This document shows positions 15,601 to 23,847 of a DNA stretch of 26,548 nt, piece after piece. The translations under genes and the position numbers were made by a program. The notes below the pieces were generated by a model. That model saw nothing but the letters and a program-made list of their open reading frames with translations. It ran no database searches and was not told the DNA's origin. Origin of the DNA: a virus; the IMG/VR virus record IMGVR_UViG_3300032240_000667, positions 1-26,548 of that record; one strand, given 5' to 3'. The stretch's first letter is position 1; every line of letters begins with the position of its first letter.

Positions 15601-18600
15601 CAACTCCGTCGACTACTAGTGTAATACTAAGTCCAGTTCAAGCAGGACAAGGAATACAAAGTGTTGTTCCAGCAATTACTGCCAACGGAAACGCCTCATT
15701 AAATTATTATTACAATCCTACATCATGTTTAAGAGATACTACTGAATTTGTAAATGCATTGATATACGATATTCAATATCCAGGTAATTACAAATCAATG
15801 CGAGCTACTGAATTGTATCTAAATGCAGTCGGTGGCTCAACTAGCAAAAATATGTACCAGGTTAGAAACGGTACAGGTGTCAGAAATCAAACCCTAACAG
15901 GTATTACAGGGACACTAAGCTCAGCTAATAGCTTTGGCACAAAACGTCCAACAGGCGGTGCGTATGCAAGTTTAGATCCAGGATTTGGACCAAACGATAC
16001 AAACGTATGGATTACAAGTCGTTCATGCTATACCGTAAACTGTACTATGTTTGGTTATGCCGCAGTTGGCGGTAAAGTCGATGGCGCATTACACGCAGGC
16101 GGTAACCGTTCTATGGTTGCTAACGACTATACTACTGTTCTAGGTGACGGTATCGGTTATTGGATTACTGGTTCAAACGCACTTGCTGAATTAGTTTCAG
16201 TGTTTAACTACTATGGATATTCAGGATACTTAGCAGAGCTAGGAGGACGTATTCGTGCTACTAACGGTAATAGTTCATATGGTACATATGGTGTTATTGC
16301 TGAAGGAGTTGACACATTTGAAACACCTATCTATGGTACATTGAACAATCGTTATTTTGGTGCACAGATTACTAACGTCGTGACAGATTTGACCAATCAG
16401 ATATTACGATTTGAATATGCAAATGCTGGTTCAAACTATACTAACTCAGTAGCAACTATTAGTGGTTCAGGTTATAATGCGGCAGCGGCGCATGATGAAT
16501 TCCGCGATGCTTCGATATTTGAAACTCGTTTAGTCGACCTTAATGATACTAAAGGAGTTGGCGGATCAAGTTATGTAACAACATCTAATGCGGCACAGGT
16601 AACTAGTAATAATTATTCATTTACTATCGCAGCCACTGATACAGCATTGACTGATGCATATAACGGTATGCGCCTCCAACTTACTGCTGGTACTGGTGTT
16701 GGACAATACGCAAACATTATCAAATATAATGCTACTAAAGTTGCAAATATTGTTCGTGATACATTTGTTCCATTACAAATTACAGCATGCCAGACTACAA
16801 ATAATCTGTTTACTGTGGCTAGTACTGCAACGATGTATACAGGTATGCCACTTTATGTATACACAGCATTTGGTCCATTAACAACTGGAACAGTTTACTA
16901 TGTAAACAGTGCTAATTTTTCTGCCACACAGTTCCAAGTAAGCACAACATCAGGCGGATCAGGTGTGGCAGTAACAGTAGCTAGCAACATAACAACCGTT
17001 ACTGTTACTGTTACGGCAACAGCGATCACAAACAATTTAATAACAGCAACTAATACATTGTCAGCAGGCCAGGGTATTACATTTAACAGTTCGTTCAATG
17101 GTATTGATTCTGGAACTACATATTATGTGTTAGCGACAAACTTAACAACTAGTTCGTTCGCTGTTGCAGTATCTCCGTTTACAACTACAGCAGTAACTAT
17201 TACTGCTACAGGTTCTGCTAGTTCAACCGGTACTGTTAGTACAGGTTTATTTGCCGCTGGATTTGATCATATCGTTGCAGGAACTCCAATTGCATCTGGC
17301 ACAGATTTAACTACTACTTACATTATTGAACCACGTATTAGCTATTCTGCTCCTGGCTATCTACCAACATCTAGAACACTACCAGGGGCGAGTGCAACTT
17401 GGTCAAGTGTAACATATGGTGCAGGTAATTTTGTTGCAATCGCTAACGGCCCAAGTACACGAACTGCTTATAGTACAGATGGAAAGACCTGGACTTCGGG
17501 TGGCGCGATGCCAAGTAGCCAAGCATGGAAGAGTGTAGTATATGGTGGCGGCCAAGGTGCTAGAGCAACCGCAGTAGTCGGGGGTCTAGGCGGACAGGGT
17601 GCAGTACTACAAGCAGTTATTGGTACTGGATCCAGTGCTACACAGATTGTAAGTATCACAGTAGTTAACGGTGGATATAATTATACAACTGCACCGACTA
17701 TTATAATTACAGGCGGCGGCGGCTCAGGTGCTACAGCATCATGCACTGTTTTAAACGGTGTAATTCAAACGGTTACTATGTCTATCAATGGTAGCGGTTA
17801 TACTAGCACTCCAACTGTTACACCTTCAACAAGTATATTATCTAGTATTACTGTTAATTCATGGGGAAGAGGTTATTATACAACTCCAACGGTTACTATT
17901 GATCAACCAGCTGGACTGAGTCCAACTGCGTTTGCTTTGAATACCGCAGTTAGCTTAAATGCTTATATTCAAACAGCGGCCGGTAGAATCTATCAAGTGA
18001 CTACCGCAGGTACAACTGATCTTTCAATAACACCTAGTTTTGATTATACAAGTTCTAGTCAAAGTCAAACTAACGGTACAGCAGTATTAAAATATATTGC
18101 TACTCAAGCTCAGGTTAACACTACAAGTATTTTACAAAATAGCGGAGTATACCAATTACCACTATCAGTAACAGGTTATGGTTATGCTGGTACACCAGCA
18201 GTTACTATCCTTGATAGTACAGCTAAATTTGTAGCTATATCAAACGGTAGCACAAGTGCCGCATATAGCACAGTAGCTAACTTAGGTAATACATGGACTG
18301 CAAGTAGCGGAGCATTACCTGCCAGCAACTTACAGGCATTGGCATACGGTAACGGAGTTTATGTAGCCGTAGGTGGTGCAAGCGGAACAGCAACATGCGG
18401 ATCAAGTAGCGATGCATTGACTTGGATTTCAAGAAGCATAACAGGGTTAAGTGCAGGTTACTATTCTGCAATTACTTGGGGTGCCGGTGGAAGTGCGAGC
18501 GGTACATTCGTAGCAGTTAACAATGGCGGTATTGTTACAAGTTGGTCAAACAACGGTGTAACATGGACACAAGGCGGAAACTTACCAAGCGGATTTACTA

Positions 18601-20351
18601 GTGCAGTTTCTATTGCATACGGTAATGGACGTTATGTTGTTCTTGGATCTGATGGTAAAGTTGCTTATAGTTATAATAATGCTGGTACTCAATCAGTACA
18701 AGGTTGGTATGCGTCTCCAACATGTTCAGGTACAACTACAAGCATATTAAGTTCTAGTTTAACATGGACTGCACTAACTTATGCACAGGGTGTGTTTATC
18801 GCAATCGCTCAAGGTACAGCAACTGCCGCAACTAGCCCAGACGGTATCAACTGGACAGTAAGAACTTCAGGAATGCCGAGCAGTTCTAATTGGGCTTCTA
18901 TTACTTTTGGAACTGTTTCTAGCACAATATTAGGAAGCCAACCATTGTTTGTAGCTATAAGTGCTACTAGCGGAAGTGTAGCAGCCAGTGTCAGAACAGG
19001 CGCAACTACCAGTGCAAGGATGAAAATTGTTGGCAACGGAACTACTAATGCAGTAAATGAAGTTAGATTAATAGAACCAGGTAGCGGATATCCAAAAGGT
19101 AACGTTACTACAACTACAACTAGCACTATAACCGCAGATGATATTACAAACTTATCAACAAGTATTGCTAATAATCAACCAGTTGAATTTACAAGTTTAG
19201 ATAGTTATGGCCTTGTAACAAATACAACCTATTACATAATCGGTTCTAGTGTTACAACAACCTCAGCACCGGCTGGTACCTTTCAAGTAACAGCGTCAGC
19301 AGGTAGTACTACTGTAGCAACACTAGTAGCAGGTACAAGTTTATCAGGTACATATCGTGCAGGTGCAGTAACAACACAGTTTGATCCAAATCGTGTAAAC
19401 ACAGCGCCATTACGTGTACGTATGGGGGATGGTGCTTTAGGTAACCCTAGCTTCCAGAACAGAGGTAGCAACAACGCTACAGCTACAGCTACAACAGGTG
19501 GCGATGGTTATGCTGATACGTATCAAAATTCAGCATATCTTAATATTTCTGGATTGTTTAGTATTCCTCAAGCAGGCGCTAACGTACAGTTTGCGTCAAT
19601 CACTGGAACTAGCCAATGGTATAAACTAGTTGCTGTTACTAATATTTTAGGTACTGCAGGAAATTATACAGCACAATTCCAAGTTAATCCAGCATTAAGC
19701 ACATTATTAGCACCTGCACATAGCAACTTAGTTACTACACGCTTGAAATATAGCCAGGTACGTTTAACTGGACATGACTTCTTATATATTGGTACTGGTA
19801 ATCAAACACAAACTAACTATCCGTTTGTTAATCCGGCTAATGCTATACAGGCTAATCAAACTTATCCAACAGGTGGCGGCCGAGTGTTCTTTACAAGTAC
19901 TGACCAAGACGGTAACTTTAACGTTGGTAACTTGTTTGGAGTTCAACAGTCAACTGGTACTGCTACCTTAAATGCTAGTGCGTTTAACCTAGCTGGTCTA
20001 CAAAGTTTGACATTGGGCGCGGTAACATTAGGTATTGGATCAGCTACAATTACACAGTTTAGTACAGATCCGTACTTTACAGCTAACAGCGATAACATTT
20101 TACCAACACAGAAAGCTATCAAGAGCTATATTACAGCCCAAATTGGTGGTGGACAAAGTGTTCTTAACGTAAATACGATCACTTCGGGAAGAATTTTCAT
20201 AGGTGGTAATACGATAAGTACTACTGACGGCCTTCAAATGTACGTGGGATCAAAAATGTACTTTGCAGGTGGCGGTGGAGCAGGTATAACACCAGGCGGT
20301 GGCGGCATAGACGGAGCACCAGTAGCCTGGTTCTTCTTCAGTCAAAGATAA
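9675..20351 (+). CDS. Giant modular tail fibre/adhesin, paralog of the upstream gene (3558 residues)
   Basis: AGAGGAA at 9661-9667 sets the start. Domain order follows the upstream gene with more insertions. Residues: carbohydrate-binding-like repeats (1-635), the sixth split by C plus E modules and the seventh by a D module; beta-helix start (678-711; [23 protein letters not shown]); a C module (744-826); RD-type motifs at 834, 1149, 1466 and 2020; [14 protein letters not shown] with GDELRS (973-1000); an A module (1256-1415) containing another insert; nested C modules (1554-1720, 1856-2006) and a further A (1786-1854); conserved beta-helix core (2060-2220; [31 protein letters not shown]); two C modules (2369-2526); an Asp-box propeller (2571-3116) with one blade split by about 220 residues; a C insert (3144-3232); the shared C-terminal block (3358-3480; [16 protein letters not shown]) and a Gly-rich end. 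Host-recognition fibre by inference. Confidence 0.85.
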   Translation: MAEFKLGRIKFVYQGNWTTGNSYVVDDVVTVGGKTYICVISHTASALFSTDLTANPTNWNVVADGLKWTGSWATATYYNTGDQALYGGTVYICKTAHTSAATTALGLEADQSKWDAFASNFNWLNAWAINTRYKVRDLVYYGGYTYVCNTYHTSAATTTLGLEADLSKWDIFNAGIAYQGNWSGSSVRYRLNDVVTYGPDLWICTTSHTSTGTDLDLTKFSLLVNGFQFENSWSSSTVYQIGDMVTYGGYTYTCILGHSNQTPSTAFSYWQPFTTGFNYRADWNSSNNYRTGDVVRLGGYTYLAILDNAVQKVVGISTTVSSDGTRPNQITLASAIATTSASASGGTATIGYATQTGIPFAVGQQVVIAGVTPTVFNGTWTVTAASTTSVQFALTGTYGPQTVSGTVSGTTATLNVGLPITFGTALGNLLTTSTYYVNTINDSTHFTVTATQGSGTPFALVTATGYTTGTTNPTPPYTTYWNRLNSGIRWNDAQRVYSAVSATNVASSGSSATFNVTASGTTYSVTVASGGSGYVAADTLKILGTSLGGLSPANDLSITVNTVSGGVIQSAGVSTSGIAVTWNSSVTYVLGDAVFWGASSYICVAAHVSASGNRPDNDTTALYWNLLAAGAEQSVLTTTGDMFYYGNNGPTRLPIGSNGQVLRVNSSAPSWSYYGQINNIVYVSPLGTDALTNGQGTTLDTPWKTVRYACKQLEEGYLNTNSGLLLSVNKQFMLKEVNNYITYKYSVTVTSSSSSGNILGTSSTANLYVNMPIVFTGTTFGNIVAGTTYYVLTIVNATTFTVTATSGGSSSVTLTTTTGSMVGTYAYDTTKTERDAGLVIDGVIFDLTHAGTFKTTTNAQSYFNTAGTGLATGVNANDITPFVDALTYLKGTLFNSVLANSAPSSNYQALNGISSGNRAIQNTTSVATSVVESGSLTTVQGLITLITNALSVGNTTQLPAAIVPYNTVSIKTGTYNEILPIIVPAFTAVVGDELRSTIVQPATAILNLVNDKPKSIASLQRISAVLPNLLTNATVTATTSVINPNTQTQVTSLPTGDTGSQTAVNTVLSDIAIIEDMIYNGVQQAPAISVPSVTNYNTSYLVGFGDGKAQILQNYNFIKAEVANFLNVNYNAIWTGAAFQAGINAEVLRDVGFVLDSLIYDMSYGCNNQSIIQGSSYYSLNILQIPTAYLSARVAALQRVSAIISQIVTATTVSATASTAPYSSAQVTTGTAGSAAAASFAAARVQDVIYWIQNGVANTSAPVVTGSISSTTMTVTAVTSGTLTPGMLITGTGVSTPTYLVSQVTGTTAVASPTYSSGGANGTNTFVVSSATGIVAGQFVTGTNIPAGSYVISTYTSGTTITIVNAFGYPNNFGASAPTGTINFYTAGGTGTYTVNTTQTVSSTTLTGNSTITPITSGAYANVATAALQTAYTALSGRATEIASDSQAWVTKYYQAYPISTTLTNRDAGFIINGIVWDVLFSSNFNAIVIGRSFNRSNTSAQALLANTNQELNATVGSINLIGFKAKTIAASGSVIRAQGIINDIVQTITGQVTTTLTTATTSTNVLTVASTATMQIGMPIAFTGLPANITTTSTGTTSSGNTITLAATVASLGVAVGQQVYFTGTVPPPIVPNQMYFVQSASASVITISNTFGGAAITLITATPTGTMNVIFNNAGGLWNNNIYYVASIPSTTTLTVSASFNGSAYTITNTKSSMTATAVAGISNSVGTVSSYQTTNGTLTYDNSRTTIQGVEVLRANTAFLASEASAYTASTFYGNYTTASNSTTASGTASSITGTTLTVGGTVTGTFVVGMVLTGTGVTTGTYITALGTGTGGAGNYTVSSSQTASSTTITGTSNLFTTASAHNLSVGDPVQFTAPSYSTTITGTNTNGNITVRTSTGWLVGMQVIVTGTQISTLNAATYYVKTVVNSTTVTLSSTYNGSTFTPGATATGTMAATAGGIFGGPSTSTTYYVLSTPSTTSVILSPVQAGQGIQSVVPAITANGNASLNYYYNPTSCLRDTTEFVNALIYDIQYPGNYKSMRATELYLNAVGGSTSKNMYQVRNGTGVRNQTLTGITGTLSSANSFGTKRPTGGAYASLDPGFGPNDTNVWITSRSCYTVNCTMFGYAAVGGKVDGALHAGGNRSMVANDYTTVLGDGIGYWITGSNALAELVSVFNYYGYSGYLAELGGRIRATNGNSSYGTYGVIAEGVDTFETPIYGTLNNRYFGAQITNVVTDLTNQILRFEYANAGSNYTNSVATISGSGYNAAAAHDEFRDASIFETRLVDLNDTKGVGGSSYVTTSNAAQVTSNNYSFTIAATDTALTDAYNGMRLQLTAGTGVGQYANIIKYNATKVANIVRDTFVPLQITACQTTNNLFTVASTATMYTGMPLYVYTAFGPLTTGTVYYVNSANFSATQFQVSTTSGGSGVAVTVASNITTVTVTVTATAITNNLITATNTLSAGQGITFNSSFNGIDSGTTYYVLATNLTTSSFAVAVSPFTTTAVTITATGSASSTGTVSTGLFAAGFDHIVAGTPIASGTDLTTTYIIEPRISYSAPGYLPTSRTLPGASATWSSVTYGAGNFVAIANGPSTRTAYSTDGKTWTSGGAMPSSQAWKSVVYGGGQGARATAVVGGLGGQGAVLQAVIGTGSSATQIVSITVVNGGYNYTTAPTIIITGGGGSGATASCTVLNGVIQTVTMSINGSGYTSTPTVTPSTSILSSITVNSWGRGYYTTPTVTIDQPAGLSPTAFALNTAVSLNAYIQTAAGRIYQVTTAGTTDLSITPSFDYTSSSQSQTNGTAVLKYIATQAQVNTTSILQNSGVYQLPLSVTGYGYAGTPAVTILDSTAKFVAISNGSTSAAYSTVANLGNTWTASSGALPASNLQALAYGNGVYVAVGGASGTATCGSSSDALTWISRSITGLSAGYYSAITWGAGGSASGTFVAVNNGGIVTSWSNNGVTWTQGGNLPSGFTSAVSIAYGNGRYVVLGSDGKVAYSYNNAGTQSVQGWYASPTCSGTTTSILSSSLTWTALTYAQGVFIAIAQGTATAATSPDGINWTVRTSGMPSSSNWASITFGTVSSTILGSQPLFVAISATSGSVAASVRTGATTSARMKIVGNGTTNAVNEVRLIEPGSGYPKGNVTTTTTSTITADDITNLSTSIANNQPVEFTSLDSYGLVTNTTYYIIGSSVTTTSAPAGTFQVTASAGSTTVATLVAGTSLSGTYRAGAVTTQFDPNRVNTAPLRVRMGDGALGNPSFQNRGSNNATATATTGGDGYADTYQNSAYLNISGLFSIPQAGANVQFASITGTSQWYKLVAVTNILGTAGNYTAQFQVNPALSTLLAPAHSNLVTTRLKYSQVRLTGHDFLYIGTGNQTQTNYPFVNPANAIQANQTYPTGGGRVFFTSTDQDGNFNVGNLFGVQQSTGTATLNASAFNLAGLQSLTLGAVTLGIGSATITQFSTDPYFTANSDNILPTQKAIKSYITAQIGGGQSVLNVNTITSGRIFIGGNTISTTDGLQMYVGSKMYFAGGGGAGITPGGGGIDGAPVAWFFFSQR
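9690..11580 (+). repeat. Seven carbohydrate-binding-like repeats, two interrupted, second giant fibre
   Basis: The same W..s..Y..GD.V.YGGYtY.C..HTS..D..kW pattern occurs as in the upstream gene. Two neighbouring repeats are nearly identical ([19 protein letters not shown] and [19 protein letters not shown], near 9963 and 10129), suggesting recent tandem duplication. Repeat six is opened between YLAILDN and [10 protein letters not shown] by about 170 residues (C plus E modules). Repeat seven is opened between GIRWNDAQ and [16 protein letters not shown] by a D module (about 11165-11415). The upstream paralog has repeat seven uninterrupted. Confidence 0.7.
17385..19020 (+). repeat. Asp-box propeller with one blade split by a large insert
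   Basis: Seven blades can be counted: [27 protein letters not shown] joined to [77 protein letters not shown] and [16 protein letters not shown]. The second blade is cut after YGGG and resumes at KFVAIS about 220 residues later. The insert contains Gly-rich repeats of the type [17 protein letters not shown] and [14 protein letters not shown]. Catalysis is not suggested by the sequence. Confidence 0.7.
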
Positions 20352-20372
20352 AATATTTTGGAGAAATAAAAA

Positions 20373-20705
20373 ATGGCAACAGGTAGATTAAATATAGGCG
20401 GCACGGGCATAACACTAGGAACAGGTAATACAACATTGTATACAGTTCCTAGCGGATACTACACCGTCTTTAACGTTTCGCTAACAAATACTAGTGCAAC
20501 AGCAGTCACATTTCAAATAGCGATTGCATCATCAACGACCCCAAACGCTAACGAGTGGATCGAATTTGGTACAACTCTTATTGGTAAGGGTGTGTTTGAG
20601 CGTACTGGTCTAGTACTACAAGCAGGTTATTCTGTAGTAGGATTGGCCAGCACTGGTTCAGTAGTTAATGCTAGCGTTTACGGCATTGAAACAGCAACAT
20701 CATAA
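20373..20705 (+). CDS. Small beta-rich virion protein, no insert
   Basis: This 110-residue protein follows the second giant fibre by 21 bases, with GGAG at 20360-20363 as ribosome-binding site. It is a compact all-beta sequence: TTLYTVPSGYYTVFNVSLTN, then TFQIAIASS, then GVFERTGLVLQAGYSVVGLA. The order of a TVP..-type strand, an SLTNT strand and a late hydrophobic region beginning V(V/L)xA resembles the core of the protein at 450-1001, so the two may be distant paralogs flanking the giant genes. It resembles short decoration or fibre-attachment proteins of aquatic T4-like phages. The role is inferred from context; no catalytic motif, signal peptide or membrane segment is visible. Confidence 0.6.
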   Translation: MATGRLNIGGTGITLGTGNTTLYTVPSGYYTVFNVSLTNTSATAVTFQIAIASSTTPNANEWIEFGTTLIGKGVFERTGLVLQAGYSVVGLASTGSVVNASVYGIETATS

Positions 20706-20720
20706 TAGAGAGATAATAAT

Positions 20721-21611
20721 ATGGCTCGTTATAATACTTCCGCAATCGCAGCAACGGTTGGTGGTACCACTACAATAACATCACCTGGCGCTGGTTTGTT
20801 TACTGAATTTACAGGAACAGGACCATATACGGTTACAATTCCTGATGCTACACTATACCAAGGTACTACGCAGACATTTTATAATTCAACTAGCAGTGTT
20901 GTTACGTTACAAACACCCCAAGCAGGTCAGTATTTTAAAGGTCCAGGCCAAACGGGTACTAGCAACCAATATGCATTAGCATCACAAGGTACAACAATTT
21001 TAGCATCAGATGGAACATTTTATGCTGTTGTTTTAGGTTCTGGTGGTCCAGTTGCGGCAACTACATTAAGTGCTAGTTCAACTGTCACGCTAAGTCCAAG
21101 CGGTGCAAGCGTTACAATTAGTCCAACTGGCGGGTTGACTGTTGCTCCTACAAGTATTACTGGTACGATTGATAACGTAAACATTGGTGCAACTACTCAA
21201 GGTACTGGTCGTTTTAGTACACTGGTAACAACTAGTGCTACACAAGGTTCTAGCGCAACAAGTGGTCAATCTGTATTGCTTGCAGGCGGTGTTGGTATCG
21301 GCGGCACATTATATACTGTTGGTCTAGTCGAAACATCAAGTATTGTGTTTAAAGAAAATGTACAACCACTAGTTAATCCTTTAGATAAGGTATTAAGTAT
21401 GATGGGCGTTACTTATGATCGTAAAGATGGTCATAGAAAAAACGAAGTTGGTTTAATTGCAGAAGATGTTTATAAAATTGCACCTGAGCTAGTTACACTA
21501 GACGAACATGGTAACCCTTATGGTATTCAATATACTAAAGTTACTGCATTTTTAATTGAAAGTATTAAATCATTAAAAGCTGAACTTGATTCTTTAAAAG
21601 GTAAAAAATAA
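20721..21611 (+). CDS. Tail fibre with C-terminal S74 intramolecular chaperone domain
   Basis: This 296-residue protein has a weak GAGAG ribosome-binding site at 20708-20712. The N-terminal part (1-110) is beta-rich with TVTIPDATLYQGTTQTFYNS, typical of phage fibre shafts. The middle carries GTIDNVNIGATTQGTGRFST and LLAGGVGIGGTLY, linkers widespread in fibres. Residues about 203-296 form a peptidase S74 / endosialidase-type intramolecular chaperone: SSIVFKENVQPL, GLIAEDVYKIAPELV and YGIQYTKVTAFLIESIKSLK. The expected Ser-Lys dyad is present as S206 and K211 with the usual spacing of five. In known members this domain drives trimerisation and then cuts itself off; I infer the same here. Its stop overlaps the next start (TAATG), suggesting coupled translation with the first tip adhesin. 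Confidence 0.85.
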   Translation: MARYNTSAIAATVGGTTTITSPGAGLFTEFTGTGPYTVTIPDATLYQGTTQTFYNSTSSVVTLQTPQAGQYFKGPGQTGTSNQYALASQGTTILASDGTFYAVVLGSGGPVAATTLSASSTVTLSPSGASVTISPTGGLTVAPTSITGTIDNVNIGATTQGTGRFSTLVTTSATQGSSATSGQSVLLAGGVGIGGTLYTVGLVETSSIVFKENVQPLVNPLDKVLSMMGVTYDRKDGHRKNEVGLIAEDVYKIAPELVTLDEHGNPYGIQYTKVTAFLIESIKSLKAELDSLKGKK

Positions 21612-22138
21612 TGGCATCATTACAGTCAGGATCAACAGCTGGCGGTAATCCAATTACAGCTTGGCCTACCGGAACAGCAGTATTGTTTAATCAAACATCG
21701 GCCCCTACCGGTTGGACCAAAATAACTTCATACGGCGATCACGCTTGCCGTGTAGTCGGTGGTACTGTAGGTTCTGGGGGTAGCGTAGCATTTAGTACAG
21801 CATGGACGAATAAAACAGTTAGTGGAACAGTTACTGGTTCAGTACAGAGTACAACTCTATCAACAAGCCAAATACCGAGTCATGTTCACTTTTATTCAGG
21901 CGCACCAACTGATGATAACAACTGGTCGGGAACAGGCGGCAACGGCCAAACATACGGACTAATGTCAGACGCTCCACCATATGTATCAAATGATCCTAAC
22001 TACGGTTATGGTAGATATATGCAGGCTACAGGAAGCGGTTCAGCACACGATCACGGTGCAGTCGGAACATCATTTAACGGTAACGCTTTTAACATTAACG
22101 TAACATATGTTGATGTTATTATCGCAACTAGAAGCTAA
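21611..22138 (+). CDS. Short tip adhesin, copy 1 (paired HxH motifs)
   Basis: This 175-residue protein starts inside the stop of the S74 gene (TAATG). It shares with two later genes a fixed plan: N-terminal strand ending VLFNQTSAPTGWTKITSY, then CRVVGGTVGSGGSVAFS, then IPSHVHFYS, a Gly/Asn/Asp-rich loop (DDNNWSGTGGNGQ, SNDPNYGYGRY), SAHDHG and a final TYVDVIIATRS. Two HxH pairs (H91/H93 and H146/H148) bracket the loop. HxH clusters bind metal in the tips of T4 fibre proteins gp37 and gp12; the same is inferred here from the motif only. Likely a trimeric receptor-binding or tail-collar-like tip. Confidence 0.7.
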   Translation: MASLQSGSTAGGNPITAWPTGTAVLFNQTSAPTGWTKITSYGDHACRVVGGTVGSGGSVAFSTAWTNKTVSGTVTGSVQSTTLSTSQIPSHVHFYSGAPTDDNNWSGTGGNGQTYGLMSDAPPYVSNDPNYGYGRYMQATGSGSAHDHGAVGTSFNGNAFNINVTYVDVIIATRS

Positions 22139-22149
22139 GGAAAAATAAA

Positions 22150-22677
22150 ATGGCAACTCTTGCAACTGGATCAACAATGAACAGCGTGCCTATTTTGGCA
22201 CTTCCATCAGGAACAGTTATGTGTTTCCAACAAACTAGCTCTCCTACAGGGTGGACTAAAATCACCAGCTATAATGATGCACACATTCGTATAGTAAACG
22301 GTAGTGTTAGTACAGGTGGCAGTGTATCATTTAGCTCATGCATGTCATTACAAGCAGTCGGCGGCACAGTAACAGTTACAACAAATGCAATGACCCTATC
22401 AACCGGTCAAATGCCAAGTCATGCACACTGGTGTTCTGCTGCCAACATCGATGACTATAACTTTAGTGGTAGTTCTGGTAACGGACAAAATCATGGATTA
22501 GTAAGTGATGCTGGCGGCTATACATCTAACGATCCAAATTATGGAGCTGGACGATACGGACAAGGATCCGGTGGTGGCTCCTCACATGATCACGGACAGG
22601 TCTCGGCAGGCTTCAGCGGAAATAATATAGATTTAAGGATCAAATACGTAGACTGTATTCTAGCCAGTAAGAGTTAA
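22150..22677 (+). CDS. Short tip adhesin, copy 2 (paired HxH motifs)
   Basis: It has the same length (175 residues) and plan as the gene upstream, with AAGGAA at 22137-22142 overlapping that gene's stop. Shared landmarks are SSPTGWTKITSY, GSVSTGGSVSFSS, MPSHAHW (H91/H93), SHDHG (H146/H148) and a final KYVDCILASKS. The loop between the two HxH pairs keeps DD.N..G...NGQ and SNDPNYGAGRY but differs elsewhere, as expected for a receptor-contact surface. It has extra cysteines (C25, C64, C95, C169) compared with copy 1. It is followed 5 bases later by a small partner gene, a pairing repeated at 22952-23847. Confidence 0.7.
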   Translation: MATLATGSTMNSVPILALPSGTVMCFQQTSSPTGWTKITSYNDAHIRIVNGSVSTGGSVSFSSCMSLQAVGGTVTVTTNAMTLSTGQMPSHAHWCSAANIDDYNFSGSSGNGQNHGLVSDAGGYTSNDPNYGAGRYGQGSGGGSSHDHGQVSAGFSGNNIDLRIKYVDCILASKS

Positions 22678-22682
22678 TTAAT

Positions 22683-22940
22683 ATGAAATTTACAGTTATC
22701 GCCGACGATTGTACAGCATATATTAATACTGTTCCTTTACGTATAGATGTATCTGAGATACCGGATAACGTGCATGCATTACAGTATAATTTAGAAACAA
22801 ATAAAGGAAGAATCGAGTTTAAAATGAATGAAGATGAGATTAGACCTGATAATTTAATAATTGATAATTTGCCCGAATGGGGCAACGAGATACTTAAAAA
22901 GTATCAGTGGGAACAGCTTAAAGGTAGTAAATTTTTTTAG
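22683..22940 (+). CDS. Small VHALQ-motif protein, copy 1; possible fibre-assembly partner
   Basis: This 85-residue protein has TAAGAG (22668-22673) as ribosome-binding site and a paralog at 23566. Shared residues run through the whole length: MKFTVIADD, VHALQYN, TNKGRIEFK and NLPEWGNEILKKY. Proteins with a vhALQ..,.G.IEF..,.LP.W pattern are common beside fibre genes in many phages, usually as hypothetical proteins. Acidic and cytosolic by composition, with no signal peptide. The repeated placement after a tip adhesin suggests a chaperone or assembly partner, but this is inference only. Confidence 0.6.
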   Translation: MKFTVIADDCTAYINTVPLRIDVSEIPDNVHALQYNLETNKGRIEFKMNEDEIRPDNLIIDNLPEWGNEILKKYQWEQLKGSKFF

Positions 22941-22951
22941 GATAAGAAACA

Positions 22952-23482
22952 ATGGCAACATTATTAGCTTCAAACATAGGTGGCGTAGCGATCGATACTT
23001 TTCCAAGTACGACCGCGGTATTATTTCAGCAAACTTCTGCTCCTACCGCTGATTGGACTAAATCAACCACCTATACTGATCACGCATTGCGAGTAGTAAG
23101 TGGTAGTGCAGGCACTGGCGGCAGTGTAAACTATAGCAGTGTCTGGGCTAATCAACAATTTAGTGGTTCAGTTAGTGGTGTGACTAACAATAGTACAACA
23201 TTGTCAACTAATCAAATTCCAAGTCATACACACTGGTGTTCTGCATACCCAGTGGACGATAACAATAGAACTGGAACACAAACTAACGGCCAAACACACG
23301 GTGTAGGTAGTGACGCTGGCGGCTATTCATCTAACGATCCAAACTTTGGTGCGGGTCGAAACATATTAGGGCAGGGTGGTGGCGGCTCACACAACCATAG
23401 TATTTCACTAAGTTTAAGCAGTGGTGGAACGTTTGACCTTAGGGTTAACTATGTCGATACTATCATAGCTACTAGAAATTAA
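22952..23482 (+). CDS. Short tip adhesin, copy 3 (paired HxH motifs)
   Basis: This 176-residue protein has AGGA at 22939-22942 overlapping the preceding stop. It has the same plan as copies 1 and 2: TSAPTADWTKSTTYTDHALR, GSAGTGGSVNYSS, IPSHTHWCS (H92/H94), SHNHS (H147/H149) and a final NYVDTIIATRN. One extra residue lies before the first HxH pair (PTADWTK instead of PTGWTK). The inter-HxH loop keeps SDAGGYSSNDPNFGAGR but varies elsewhere. It is closer to copy 2 than to copy 1 in the WCSA and SDAGGY segments. The second small VHALQ protein follows it. Confidence 0.7.
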   Translation: MATLLASNIGGVAIDTFPSTTAVLFQQTSAPTADWTKSTTYTDHALRVVSGSAGTGGSVNYSSVWANQQFSGSVSGVTNNSTTLSTNQIPSHTHWCSAYPVDDNNRTGTQTNGQTHGVGSDAGGYSSNDPNFGAGRNILGQGGGGSHNHSISLSLSSGGTFDLRVNYVDTIIATRN

Positions 23483-23500
23483 TAAAAGGAAAAACTAAAA

Positions 23501-23508
23501 AATAAATA
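23501..23508 (+). promoter_or_regulatory. Possible T4-type late promoter element
   Basis: AATAAATA is a 7 of 8 match to TATAAATA, in the 83-base gap after the third adhesin. It lies 58 bases ahead of the next start codon. Chance matches are expected in AT-rich DNA, so this is weak. Confidence 0.3.
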
Positions 23509-23512
23509 ATTG

Positions 23513-23540
23513 CAAACAATAGTCCTGGTGATTTTGTTTG
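23513..23540 (+). other. Short inverted repeat in the longest intergenic gap
   Basis: CAAACAA (23513-23519) is followed 14 bases later by its exact reverse complement TTGTTTG (23534-23540). The stem is seven pairs, mostly A-T, and no T-run follows, so it is not a convincing intrinsic terminator. It would lie in the leader of a transcript begun at the nearby promoter-like site. Confidence 0.35.
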
Positions 23541-23565
23541 TAGATATTAAATTTAAGGAATAAAG

Positions 23566-23847
23566 ATGAGATATACTATAATTACAGATGACAAGTTGGC
23601 CTATAAAGATACAACGGCACTCGAAGTTGATGTGTCTGTAGCCCCAGCTGATGTTCATGCATTACAATTTAATTCCAACACAAATAAAGGTTGGATTGAA
23701 TTTAAAACTGACGATTTTGACCATAAAAAACCAAATGAGCCAATTACTGAATTGCCATCGTGGGCTGTGGCCATATTTCACAACTATGATACTGTTGCCT
23801 CGTTAAATACACAGCCTATGACTGGAGACCCAGAAACTGGCCGTTAA
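23566..23847 (+). CDS. Small VHALQ-motif protein, copy 2; possible fibre-assembly partner
   Basis: This 93-residue paralog of the protein at 22683 has AAGGAA (23555-23560) five bases before its start. It matches copy 1 in MRYTIITDD, DVHALQFN, TNKGWIEFK, and ELPSW. It has a longer C-terminal tail (about 17 residues after HNYD) with no recognisable motif. An 83-base gap with a promoter-like site and an inverted repeat precedes it, unlike copy 1, which is tightly linked to its adhesin. A role in fibre assembly is inferred only from its repeated position next to adhesin genes. Confidence 0.6.
   Translation: MRYTIITDDKLAYKDTTALEVDVSVAPADVHALQFNSNTNKGWIEFKTDDFDHKKPNEPITELPSWAVAIFHNYDTVASLNTQPMTGDPETGR

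Larger units (their letters stand above)
22150..23847 (+). repeat. Tandemly duplicated adhesin plus small-protein cassette
   Basis: The order tip adhesin then small VHALQ-type protein occurs twice (22150-22940 and 22952-23847). Both members of each pair are paralogous to the matching member of the other pair. The protein-level divergence suggests an old duplication rather than an assembly artefact. Confidence 0.7.

Noticed and set aside
18809-19126. Leftward open frame of 105 codons opposite the propeller region
   Set aside because: Hydrophobic Val/Leu/Pro-rich translation typical of the reverse complement of Thr/Asn-rich repeats; it lies entirely within a well-supported gene.
1413-20351. 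Giant genes as bacterial surface adhesins or RTX proteins from the host
   Set aside because: No signal peptide, no calcium-binding RTX nonapeptides and no secretion genes. The C-terminal block and neighbours are those of phage tails.
22861-23052. Open frame of 63 codons overlapping the small protein and third adhesin
   Set aside because: It overlaps two well-supported genes in another frame, has no ribosome-binding site and no recognisable sequence.
21611-23482. Diversity-generating retroelement acting on the tip adhesins
   Set aside because: No reverse transcriptase gene or template repeat is present in the window, and the differences between copies are not confined to adenine positions in one 3' block.
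23513-23540. Inverted repeat as a rho-independent terminator
   Set aside because: The stem is short and AT-rich and no run of T follows; it is listed only as an inverted repeat.
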